Origin: Takifugu bimaculatus
Lineage: Eukaryota > Chordata > Actinopteri > Tetraodontiformes > Tetraodontidae
Assembly (NCBI GenBank): GCA_004026145.2
Contig: CP034977.1
Coordinates: forward strand, 7,840,940-7,904,939
DNA length: 64,000 nucleotides
Reading direction: 5' to 3'
Part shown: piece after piece, positions 1 through 10,756 of the stretch
Position numbering within the stretch: the stretch's first letter is position 1
Layout: each line of letters starts with the position of its first letter
Notes under the pieces: generated by a model
What the model was told of the DNA's origin: nothing
Database searches by the model: none
What the model saw: the letters and a program-made list of their open reading frames with translations, nothing else
Translations under genes and position numbers: made by a program

Positions 1-1095
1 GGGAGACAGCAACATACATCAGCTTCATCCTGCAGAGGATTAATGCCAACAGGAGGGAGACTCAGGCTATCATCCAGGCACCCAGCTGGGGGCTCCCCTG
101 ACAAATTCAGAAAGTGGATATTCAGAAAACCTGACCCCTCACATCAGTTCTTCCAGGTCAGATCCTGCCTGCTGGGCTCAAGGACCAAAAGTATGAAACT
201 GCCGACCGATGTTCAAGTGTCGACTGAAGTCTTATTGTCGCCAACCAGCTGCCTGCTGATGCTCTGGAGGTCCCAAGAGCTTCAAGCAGGATTCAGTCTG
301 AATCCTTGTTAAAAAAAAGGGGGGGACCTGGAGGAGAATTCAAGAACAGACTGTGAGACCTGTGTAAAGCTCTCGCCATCGCATTGTTGTTGTCAAGAGG
401 AGAAGGGAGGCAGAGTGGTGGACTGAACATCCAGAGATCTCACCACCTCTGTGCTGCAGGGTGAGATGGAGCAGAGCCTGAGGGATCTCATCATGAAGAT
501 TTCCAATCTGACTCCAGCCGTGGGCGAAAGACCACTGACCTGCCGGGCCAGAGGAATCCGTGCTCAGCACATTGCTCATCAACTATGACCCGTCGACCAT
601 CTGGAGAACCATATTGATTCGATTGGTGGTGGTGGTGGTGGTGGTGGTGGTGGGAGCTGGCAGGAAGGATTCACTGGTGTGAAAGAATATATTGTATGGA
701 TTCCAACCATTTGATGTCTCCAAATCGTAGGATGTCCTTTTAATTTTTGCTGGTATTGAGCATTAACATTGAAAGGAGTCTTTTTATTTCTGTTTGTGTT
801 CAAGCAAAACTCCAATCCAGGTCTGGACCCAAGTGGAGCCAAGAAGGTGAAATGTGGGACCTCTCCAGGTGCATCACTGAGCCTTGGCCACCCATGACCC
901 TGTGTCAAACCCGCGACCCCGCAGAGTTTTGGAGACGGTCTGAACAAGTCGTCTACACGTCCCAATCAACTTGTCAATGTCACTCATCCTGAATTCCACA
1001 CCTTTCTGGTTTAAGACAAATTTTGTTTTTCTTGCCAGGGGCCATGTTGAGCCGATTACTTCACCTTTCAGGGGTCATAAAGTTATGACTGAATA
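1..1095. other. unique sequence with one (GGT)n microsatellite
   Basis: No gene or recognisable mobile element is seen here. The only structured part is a run of about ten GGT triplets at 624-653. Open frames in this stretch are short and unsupported by splice sites or recognisable motifs. Confidence 0.5.
624..653 (+). repeat. (GGT)10 trinucleotide microsatellite
   Basis: Uninterrupted GGT triplets are visible directly. On the minus strand they translate to a poly-proline run, which explains the proline string in an otherwise unsupported open frame there. Confidence 0.95.
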
Positions 1096-1099
1096 GTCT

Positions 1100-1728
1100 T
1101 TATAAATCAAAATCAAATCAATCTTGATTTATATAGCTGTTACAGTCAAAATTGTCTCTAGGCGCTTTACAGAACCCCAGGGCCTGACCCCCAACAAGCA
1201 ACAGTGGCAAGGAAAACCTCCCCTTTAACAGGAAGAAACCTTGAGCAGGACCAGGCTCATATAGGGGGACCCTCCTGCTGATGGCGGCTGGGTAGAGAGG
1301 GAGGAGAAGGGGGAGGACAAGTAGAGGAGAGGAGAGGAGCAGGAGAGGAGGCGAGGAGAGGAGAGGAGGGAGAGGGAAAGAGAGGGCATGAGAGGAAAGG
1401 AAGGAAAGGAAGGAGAGGAGAGAGAAACTTCCACGGAGGAAGAGAGAAAGAAAACGGACTTTCGTGAGGAGAGGAGAAAAGAGGAGGCAGTCCTTCGTTT
1501 TTCGTCTCTTCTCTTTGCTTTCGTGTCTTCCAATGGTCGCGTCTTCTCTTCTCCTCGCTGCTTCTCTCCCCTTTTCTTACTCTTCTCTTCTTCTTCTCTG
1601 CTCTGCGCGCCTCTGCATCAGGCTCTGCTACTTCTCTTCTTTCTTTAACTTCCCTTCTACTTTTCTACTTCTTCGGCCACGCCCCCAGTGGAGTGACAGA
1701 GGCCTGTCAGGTGATCATGTTTCTCATA
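1100..1728 (-). mobile_element. interspersed retroelement-like repeat, copy 1 (reverse orientation)
   Basis: Read on the minus strand, this starts with a segment containing AACATGATCACCTGAC, passes through a long pyrimidine tract, then has the block GGTCCCCCTATATGAGCCTG, a GTTTCTTCCTGTTAAAGG motif and a tail ending TATATAAATCAA with TTGAT repeats. The same order of blocks recurs on the plus strand at 32677-33169, and a diverged 3' half recurs at 29744-29912. The TATATAAATAA(A) tail followed by a short tandem repeat resembles the 3' ends of L2-type LINEs and the SINEs that use them. The repeat is very common in percomorph genomes; the exact family name is not something I can assign. No coding capacity is visible. 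Confidence 0.75.
1283..1430 (+). repeat. near-pure purine (GA-rich) tract inside repeat copy 1
   Basis: About 150 bases composed almost only of A and G, with repeated GAGGA and GGAAA motifs. It corresponds to the pyrimidine tract of the interspersed repeat seen at 32.7-33.0 kb but is longer here, so it has probably expanded after insertion. Such tracts can form triplex (H-DNA) structures. Confidence 0.8.
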
Positions 1729-4700
1729 ACTAAGATGTTAACCTAATAATTTCTAACATACAAGAATCCTTTCATGCTAACAGGACATGCAGCAATTTTC
1801 CACAGTACTTAGAAGGTTTGTGCTGAGGGATTAAAGGGTGCTAGTTGATAATGTATTTGTACTTTGTATTGTCATTGAACGGGTGGTCGTTAATCACTTT
1901 AATCAAACCATTTCAGCCTAAAATGCGTCCGCAGTGCTTTGATTCTAGTGGAGAGCCTAAGGAGGTTTTTTGAACACAGTCCTGTGGCTTCTCTAAATGC
2001 CTGTTAGTGTGAAACCTACCCAGCTCCCAAATGGACTTAAGTCTAACTGCAGGGCATTCACAGCAGCGTCCATCGCCAAGAACACGGGGCTTCAGAACCA
2101 CATCAGGCTGCTCTTTACTCAGGATAGCAGGGCAAAGCTGAACCCGCTGCGACAGCTGTCTGGTTAAACGTAACTGCCGTCTGTCACATTCCCGGCTCCA
2201 ACTGAAATGCAGAAGAACCCCGAGTGGTTCCAATCAGTGACTTTATGGGGACAGAAGACGGGTGAGTGCAGGGAAGACATTCACAGTGAGTATTTGAGTC
2301 AGATGCCACTGATGAAAAGAATCCCAGAACACATGAAGCCCTGTGGAATGAGTCCGAAAAGATGAGAAAAAGAAGTTAAAGTTGCATGCAAGCTCCCATT
2401 TGTTCAGCCCAGCCCAAGAAGAGGACAACCCTAGATTCCTCAAAGTTGTGTGGAAAAACAATAAAGTACTGAAGAACCAAAGTGCAAATGGCCTCTGATA
2501 AATGTGCCTCTCCACCCTTCTGTTCACTGCAGGCATAATTTAACAGCTAAAATTATGCGGGTGGCTCAGTTACGCAACCTCCTCTTCTTGGATCTCTGCT
2601 GCTGGATGATTAACGGCTGTCAGACCGGGAATACCAGCCTGGAGAGCGGCCAGTTATTGCTTTTCAAGTCAGCAAAGTACAAGTCTTGATTGATATTGTC
2701 GTTTTAAAGTAAAAGCATTAAAAACACGAGGCTGACTTGTGTACGAATCCAGCAATTCCCCATCTTTCCTGAAGCTGCAGGAAGTTTACCCACCGCGACC
2801 TCAGAGAACATAACCCGGCAAAGTCGGAGACCGATGTCAATCGGGAGAAAAACAACGACAGAAATCACAGGACAAAATGTTTGGCCTCCTTAAAGACAGA
2901 GAAGTGTTGGGGGAAATGGTGATTGCGTGGCTGCTGGGAGAGGTTTCTTGAGCAGTTTTAGACCAATTGGAGCAACTTCTTAAGGCCGAGGAAGCAGCGG
3001 ACGACACAGATGTCGACCCAGAAGGTTTTTCAGGTGGAAGAATTTAAAAATATCACCGAGCGAACGACTAAAAAAACAAGGTTGCAATGCAGTTTAAAAC
3101 CTCAAAGCAGATAAAAGACATTGTTGGAGTCACCATCCCCAGGCAAAACACACACCAACTAACAAGATGAACAATAATCTAATTAGCGCGATACCTCCGA
3201 AGGTTCCTGCCGTTAATGTTTAATGCCGTTCCACCATGCAGTCACCGTTCAGAACATGGCCGTTTGGATTTGTTGGGAAGGATTTGATCGGATCAGAACT
3301 CCACAGGTTTGTTTTGACTAATGGACCCTGTTTGCCCTCCTTCCTGGAAGTGATTTAAGATTATATAAATGTAGCTTTTTCTTACTGAATGCACGAGTGT
3401 CTGTTTTTAAATGAATTTGGATGCTTGATCGTTGGCTGCTGTTTGCCACTGATCCACTCCAGCTGCACAGCACTTTGTAACACTTGGTGATAGTAAATAA
3501 GGGAGAAAAAAAAAGTTCCAGCAGCACTTCAGGGCAAGTGATTTATATAACCATTTGTAAAGCCACCATTTAAAAGCTAATCTAAAAAACTCTAATAGAG
3601 TTGTGCTGTTGGTCTTCCGCAGAAAAACAACAAAAAAACCCTCGCTGAATCACGTAAAAATAAGAAAAAAAACAACTGTTTGTTGTTGCCGCTTATGCTC
3701 TTTTCCGTCCCTTCTTCATAGGTAAAGTTATATTTCTGGAGTGCTGTCGGCTGAGGCTCATCATATCACTGTAGTGACCATATCTAGGTATGATCTGCAA
3801 CATAAAAGGGACACATTTTTGCATTCTTGCGTGGGTTTGCCTCGAGATGTGGCCTCTTACGCTACTGCCATGCTAATCTGTATGCACAAACCTCTTTAAT
3901 ACATCACATGCATCCAATCAGCTGAAACCATTCACAGTTTCAGCATAAGCAGCCAAAATGTGCCTCCGTGCACCCCCGCCACACTGACCTGAAGGCATCT
4001 GGAGCAGATAATTACATTCATCAGGAAGAAAATGCAGATTGTGGGTGTTTCATTGTTTAGTGGTGCTGTGGGCTGAACAGGGTGAACAAAGGATGTGTCC
4101 TACTTTACTAAAACAACATTCAGTGCCATTTAAAAACGGGGACAAAACAGTGTTTTTTTAAAACAATAAGATTACTAATCACTTTACTAATGAATATTTT
4201 CTCTGTAGACGTTAAAGTCTGGTTTCACTTATAGGTCTGAATGAGAGACAATCAAGGCAATTAACAGATTTTTAGGGCTATGTAAGGACACTCGTCTTTG
4301 GCCAATCATATCACTTCATTTGTTCCTACCATTCCAATTTTGCATCGTGTGGAAAATTAACATTTTGCACATCATTTATTCTTTGGGCCAGGTCCTTGCT
4401 ATAATATAGGTACCGGTATAACACAAATTGCAGTATACAATCCTATTGAGCACAAAACTGGTTGGTTTACCAGGAGGAATCTACCTTCCACAACATATAC
4501 TGGATGAAGCAGACTTATACAAGTGGTAAACAACATGACAAATACCATCTGTGCTTCTACATTGATGCGCCTCTCTGTGACTGGGAGTGTGAAAGGGTGA
4601 ATGCAGATGTAATTTAAGCGCTTCACGTGGTCAAAGATGACTGAAAATCACAATATAAATACAGCGCATTTACAATTATTTTTTAATAATGTAGTGTTCT

Positions 4701-4906
4701 ATTCAGTGGTCACAAACCTCTTCCCTCTATCACAGCAAATTTAATTTATTTTGCGACACTCCGTCAAATGGTCATGAAATATGCATGCGTGCTATTTATC
4801 TGTAAGAATACATTAATTAACCCAAATGCTATTAGCATTCTCACCTTATCTGAGTGCATATTCACAAACAAGCTTAGCCTGCTCACCCACGTTTTCCCCT
4901 TCGCTT

Positions 4907-4909
<3 letters not shown>
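1729..4909. other. unique AT-rich sequence, no gene seen
   Basis: No mobile element, RNA gene or convincing exon is recognised. There are several short A or T runs. Open frames are short and have no protein signature. Confidence 0.45.
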
Positions 4910-4947
<38 letters not shown>

Positions 4948-4955
4948 ACACACAC
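4910..4955 (+). repeat. (CA)n microsatellite
   Basis: A CA dinucleotide run with one CATA interruption, seen directly. Translations of it give the TH or VC repeats present in local open frames. Confidence 0.95.
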
Positions 4956-5240
4956 TGGCTGGATCACAGGCCTGTTCAAGGAGGAGGGGTTATTTTGCTC
5001 TTTATTTGTGCTCTGTTGATTTCCTTCATCAGCAGAAAGTTTCGGAACCGTGCCCAAAAGGAGAAACTGCCTTCACAACAGCAGATGGAAGTCTGACAAA
5101 GATGAATTCATACGTGGGAGAGCTGCTCCTTCATTCAGACAGATTATTACGACGTGAACACGAGCGCAATCTCTGTGAGTAGCTGATGAGCTGAGTGATC
5201 TTAAGCCATCCCAAAATATTTCTCTGAACTTCACTTCAAT

Positions 5241-5268
5241 CACACACACACACACACACACACACACA
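5241..5268 (+). repeat. (CA)14 microsatellite
   Basis: Perfect CA run seen directly, about 290 bases after the previous CA array. Confidence 0.95.
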
Positions 5269-5269
5269 A

Positions 5270-8200
5270 AGACGGAACAGCAGCTATGACCTTATTTGCC
5301 CACGGCATTCACACATGCTTCGGTTCTGAGATGACAACAGCAGCAAACAGAGTCATTCGGGATTTGAGAGAGAGAGAGAGAATTATTTAGTTTTGCTAAT
5401 TTTAAACCTGCGGTCACTTCAAGATGCACTTGAAGTTAGATGAGCTGATAGAAATCCATGTCTCTCGACTCCAGTGGCTGCTTAGGAACACTTTCACTCC
5501 TGCTGGTGTGCTTTTTTTACCCTGATCCACAAGTTATGGACTGTAAAATATTCACATTTGAGCGAAGGAAGAGTCCCACAGTGTATTAATATATTTTACA
5601 AGGTCACATGTTGATTTGTAATAATTGACTGTGATTTTCATTATGTTTTCAGTCATTTAAATTGCAGATTTTATACCAAAGAAATAATATATTCTTAAAC
5701 TTGACTTCTTCTTTTTTTTTTAAATTGTTATCAGTATTGAATTGAACAGTATTGAAGTGTCATTTGAGAACATTGAGAATATACAGCGAGCGTAGATAAA
5801 TCAGTATTTGTGATTTCATGATGTACACCCAAAAAAAAGATGCAGATTTAGAGAATCCCAATGTAGCACAGAGGACCCGATGGGGCATTTAGAGAGAATT
5901 ACTCTAAAAGCTTTTCTGCCATTCACATTAAATCACGAAAAACACAAATGTGCTTTTGCTCAGTGTCAGCTGACCCACATGATGCCAAAACTGAGGAGAG
6001 TGAGCAAAATTCAACCGGTAGGTCCGGTAAAAGAGCAACAAGAGTGTTTTCAAAGCTTTGTGATGTCCACTTTGAAGCTGAAGGTCTTTAAATCTGACAG
6101 AAATGGAAGTGGTGGGTGCAACTTTGGGCTTCTGCTGACCTCCATGTCTGCAGTCTGACATTTATGACACACTGCCTTCTCTCTCCATGTCATGGTGACC
6201 CAGACTCTTCATCCCTTCACAATGAGTCTTTCACACCGAAACGCTACCAGCCTACATCTGGATGTCATGAGGAGCCGCCACCAAACGCTGAGAAGGAGCA
6301 ACAAATCGGAGAGAGATGGACTGATGGAATGATCTAGCCTTGTTTAAGGAAGTGCCTTGGAAGGAAACTCTTCTTTAGATAGATACAAAAGTCCCCACTT
6401 CATACGAAAAAGCTTGATGACGTTTGAAGGCTGCCTGTTTGCTCCGACTGAAGTTGACGAATTAATCCAAAAGAAGGTTTTATTCATTATGCTTCAACCG
6501 GTTTTAGCTGGTCTTAACAGCTCTTCTGCTCGCTGTTGACGGGGAATGTGATGCAGGCAAGAAGAGCCCACTCAGCCACGCGGATGGGCTCCCACTGTAT
6601 TCTCCAGAGGGACCGACACATTTCAAGCACAGGCGGTGGTCAGATGCAGTGGTGTGCTGCTAATGATCTGAGAGAATCCGTGTGGCTGTGAAGATCTTCT
6701 AACAAGCTGCTGAGATTTAAATTCAAAAATACAGCTGCTGACGGCAAAAGCATAAATATGGAAGCGCTCACAGCACAGGGGAAAGATATACCTTAAGAAA
6801 ATGTAATCCCCACATTGGCTGTGTAAGGGAAATGTAAAAAAAAAAAAAAGAAAAAAAAGTTGAAGCTTTTTTAAATGAAAGTCTTATTTTGAGCTTCTCT
6901 CTTTTGTCTGCAGCTATAAGTGCTCCCAAATTCCACCCATCCAATGATTCCAAACAGCACAAATTCAGCTGGATGGTTATTAATGGAGTGGACGGGGGAC
7001 TCGAGCCCACTCATTTAAGGAAGAGATGGCGTCTTTCACTGAGAAATCCACAGCTTACTGTGGCGCAATTCATTATCTCAGCGGGATCCTTCACTGATGA
7101 TGAACATCGGTTACACCCAAATCCCAACTTTCAAGCACAAAATCATGATGGCTGCCACAGACTCAAGGAGGAGACTCAATCTTCTGTGATCAGCTGATGA
7201 AGTCAGGCTCAGCTGGGTAATCCTCGGGGATCATGAGAGGAACCTGGGCCCCATCAGGTAAGAGAGATGTTCAGGGCTCGTTCTGACCGGACCCTCATCT
7301 GCTCTGCAGTTCTGCTCCAATCTCCTTGTAGGTATCTCAACTCAACGGCGGAGGCTCCTGAGCAAAATGACCTGTCGCAGGTATCCCAGGTATGTTCCTA
7401 GCACTCCAGGAGCCTTCACCTTCAGAGAGAGAAGGATCCGGCCTTTTCCAGGAGGTAAAAACATGATTTGAGATCTCTTGAGATTCAGGGTGAACAACAT
7501 CAATTAGCTTACACATCAGCAGGTAAACCTTATAATCCTGCATGAATATATATGAAACACTGGATATCCACCACAGCATTCCGGGGAGAAACCGCTCCAG
7601 TGGTGCAGAGCAGAATCCTCCTTATTCATCCTGCACCCTGCAGGTTTGAGAGTACAGTGGGTCAATAACAGGTAACTAGAGGATGACGGGAAATTCTTTA
7701 ACTATTTATTGGATTTTCATCAGTTTATGCTGTGTTAAGTTTAATAATGTCTAGTCATCAATAGCTAATAACTCAGCAAAGCCGCAGCCTAACTGCATTT
7801 CTTCTGGATTTGTTGGAGGCAGTGAAGTGAAGCGGGGTTAACAAGGTCAGTGGTGAGGAGGAGGAGGAGAGTCAGGCGGATGAAGGCCAACCCTTTTTTT
7901 TTACGCTTCATTGTTTTCCAGTTTAGAACCACGGCTTATTGACCAGAATCCCTGTTGCCGCTCTGTTAGGAACCATCCTGATGGGAGTGATCAGGTGGAT
8001 TAGTCATTTCTGCCTCTCTATACTGGCAGATTCTTGCATCAAATTTGAAACATTTATGAAACATTCAGGTTGCGTCTGTTCAGGTTTAATTAGTTTTGCT
8101 CTATTTTGATGCATATTCATGCATTTTGCATACATTCATGTGTTTGTAGTGAAACTCTTGGTGGAGGTTTGGGCACCGTTACATGTGTCTACATCTCAGC

Positions 8201-8975
8201 AGCTCCCTCTGGGCTCTCAGAGCCTCCATTTTGAACTTGTTTTTACACTGACACAGTGTCAGCTTTTTGATCAGGAGCTGCATAAACAACTGAACTGGAT
8301 CTGTTTTAGTCCCAATGCTGATCCCGGAGTTTGTGATACCAAAAGTAAAAGGTGCATTACTGCCGCTTTTTTACATGTGGCAACCTACACTATTTGCTTG
8401 AGACCTCAGGCGTGCTTCATATTTTCTGAAAATGCAGCTTTCTTGGGAATTTTTCCCCAGATGGGAAATGTTTCCTTACATTTGATTTTTATAATCAGTA
8501 TAAATCCTAGAATATGAGCTGGTGTTGACCATGTTAAACATTTGGCAAGGAATTAAATAACATAAATCCACTTTTCATTGCTAATTGCATTAAACGCCAA
8601 GTTTAACACAGTCGTTTCATTAGGTTGCCTTTATTGCAGCATGACAGCTCTTTATTCCTTTTATTCTCGAGAATAGGGGTCGATGATATGACCGTCTCTG
8701 TTGTCCTGATGCCATATTCCTTTTATCAGCTTCTAAACATGCGCTCAGAGGACGACAGTAGAGACCTAGCTGGCTGGCTAATGCTGGCAGATTTACAGCG
8801 CTGCTGATTCATGTGCAAACTCCCTATAAAGAAGGGAATGAAATCAAAATGGGATGTTATTACCTCACAAAAAGTGCTGTTTAAGGAGGATCAACTATAA
8901 GTGCTGTCATTAGTGGACATTGACTGGTTCTGTTCAGTTAACATTCATTCATAACAATTATAGGATCAGATCTGT
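5270..8975. other. unique sequence, no gene seen
   Basis: Contains a short GA run near 5369-5383, an A-rich run at 6836-6858 and a short GAG run near 7856-7868. A good-looking acceptor (ending at 6913) and donor (after 7257) bracket 344 bases, but every frame between them is closed, so no coding exon can be supported. Confidence 0.45.
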
Positions 8976-9643
8976 CAGATGGACGGACAGACAGACAGAC
9001 AGACGGACAGACAGGCAGGTGTGTAGTTAGGTAGGTAGGGAGGTAGGTTAGATAGACAGACGGACGGACGGGCAGGTAGGGTAGGTAGGGAGGGAGGGAG
9101 GTTAGATAGACAGACTGACGGACGGGCAGGTAGGTAGGTAGGTAGGGAGGGAGGGAGGGAGGTTAGATAGATAGACGGACAGACGGGCAGGTGCGTAGGT
9201 AGGTAGGTAGGTAGGTTAGATAGATAGACAGACAGACGGGCAGGTGCGTAGGTAGGTAGGTAGGTAGGTAGGGAGGGAGGGAGGGAGGGAGGGAGGTTAG
9301 ATAGATAGACGGACAGGTGCAGGTAGGTAGGTAGGTAGGTAGGTAGGTAGGGAGGGAGGTAGGTCAGTTAGATAGACAGACGGATAGACGGACGGGCAGG
9401 TAGGTAGGTAGGTAGGTAGGTAGACGGACGGATAGACAGACAGACAGACGCGTAGGTAGATAGGTAGGGAGGTTAGACAGACAGACAGACGCGTAGGTAG
9501 ATAGGTAGGGAGGTTAGACAGACAGACAGACGCGTAGGTAGATAGGTAGGGAGGTTAGACAGACAGACAGACGCGTAGGTAGATAGGTAGGGAGGTCAGA
9601 CAGACAGACAGACAGACAGATAGACAGATAGACAGATAGATAG
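8976..9643 (+). repeat. compound tetranucleotide satellite (GACA, GGAC, GGTA, GGGA, TAGA)
   Basis: About 670 bases made of alternating blocks of GACA/GGAC, GGTA, GGGA and TTAGATAGA. The blocks recur in a loosely ordered longer period, so the array has grown by duplication of multi-block units and not by slippage of one tetramer alone. GACA-type arrays are common in fish. Confidence 0.95.
9449..9612 (+). repeat. four 41-bp higher-order units within the satellite
   Basis: The block CGCGTAGGTAGATAGG starts at 9449, 9490, 9531 and 9572, exactly 41 bases apart. Each unit then carries TAGGGAGGTTAGACAGACA. The first three units are virtually identical and the last has TCAGA in place of TTAGA. Each unit contains one ACGCGT. 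This is the youngest part of the array, judging by its homogeneity. Confidence 0.93.
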
Positions 9644-10394
9644 CATTGAGTTAAGGGTTGCTTGCAGTGATATGTTGTTGTTGTATGAGGGGATTTGTCA
9701 GTGGCTGAAGTGTATGCGTTAGAGCTGAAAGAGAAAAAGGAGGCCGACTGGTCTCAGTGGAGAATCCAGATATCTGTGTGCATACAAATGTGCCGTTATC
9801 CCCATGAAATCCTGACAGCACATTTATTACTCGGCCAGCAGAGCCGCAGAAGCTCTGCTCTACTTAATATTTACTTTGGTCTGGTTACTTATCACTTATC
9901 ACAACTGTGTACGTACGCAACGGCCAAATAAAACCACCCATTTCACCGCTCGTGAAAAGGCTTCACGTGTCACATGTCACACTGCTGTCCTCACACACTG
10001 CCAGTGATATTTTAGTGGTTTCGGGGCGAGCAGCCTCTCGTCCTGGCAATTATGCAGACAAAAACACAAATGTCAAAACAGGAATCAAGATTGCTTCCAG
10101 AGTGTGTTTTATTTGTCTCAGGGTGAAAAATGGAGCACAATAAACTGTTGCCGTTCTGGAAAACTTCAATTTGGGAATCAAGCACCATATAATTTAAATA
10201 TACAGCTTCACACTTCAGTCACAACTCAGGCATTACAAAAGGGAAGTATTACGCACCCAGAGGATTCAAGTCCTCGTTGAATCTGATCCAGAATATTTGG
10301 ATTGTTAATTTAATGCTTGGAAATGGCGTCATTTTCATTATCTTCACATTATCTTCAAATATTTGCTCATCTGCCTTCACGCACATACGAACTT
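9644..10394. other. unique sequence, no gene seen
   Basis: No recognisable repeat or exon. It separates the tetranucleotide satellite from a Tc1 remnant. Confidence 0.45.
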
Positions 10395-10756
10395 GAGTCA
10401 CACCCCAATCTGAATCCATAGGGTTTAATATAATGTTGGCACACCTTTTGCACCTGTAACTCTTCTGGGAAGGCTTTCCATGAGTCTAATTCATCCCAAA
10501 GGTGTCCAGGATGACATCAAGATTCCGTGAAGGCCACTCAAGCTCTTCCACATCAAACTCCGTTTTTATGGACCTTGATTTGTTCAATGCCGCACAGTCG
10601 TGTTGGAACAGGAAGGGGCCATCAGCAAACTCTGCCGACAACATCAGGACCAAGAAATTGTCAAAAACACGTTGGTACGATGGAACATCAAGAGTTCCTT
10701 TCCCTGGAAGTTAGGGGCCGAGCCCAACTCCTGGAGCCCAACACCATAACCATAAA
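10395..10756 (-). mobile_element. Tc1-like transposase remnant, 3' part only
   Basis: On the minus strand this matches, block by block, the last third of a Tc1/mariner transposase gene that is widespread in fish. Recognisable blocks include the region with the second catalytic aspartate (a heavily altered 'FQHDCA' segment near 10600), a 'VEELEWPS'-type segment near 10535-10555, and the terminal GLPRRV-like region with the CTTCCCAGAAGAG block near 10470. It is interrupted by frameshifts and deletions. The 3' end lies near the CCATAGGG block at 10419. The 5' two thirds of the gene and the left terminal repeat are missing, so it cannot move. Tc1 elements jump by cut-and-paste into TA sites using a DDE transposase. 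Confidence 0.85.

Noticed and set aside
6914..7257. Possible exon bounded by a good acceptor and a CAG|GTAAGAG donor
   Set aside because: All three frames are closed before the donor; it could only be non-coding and there is no other support.
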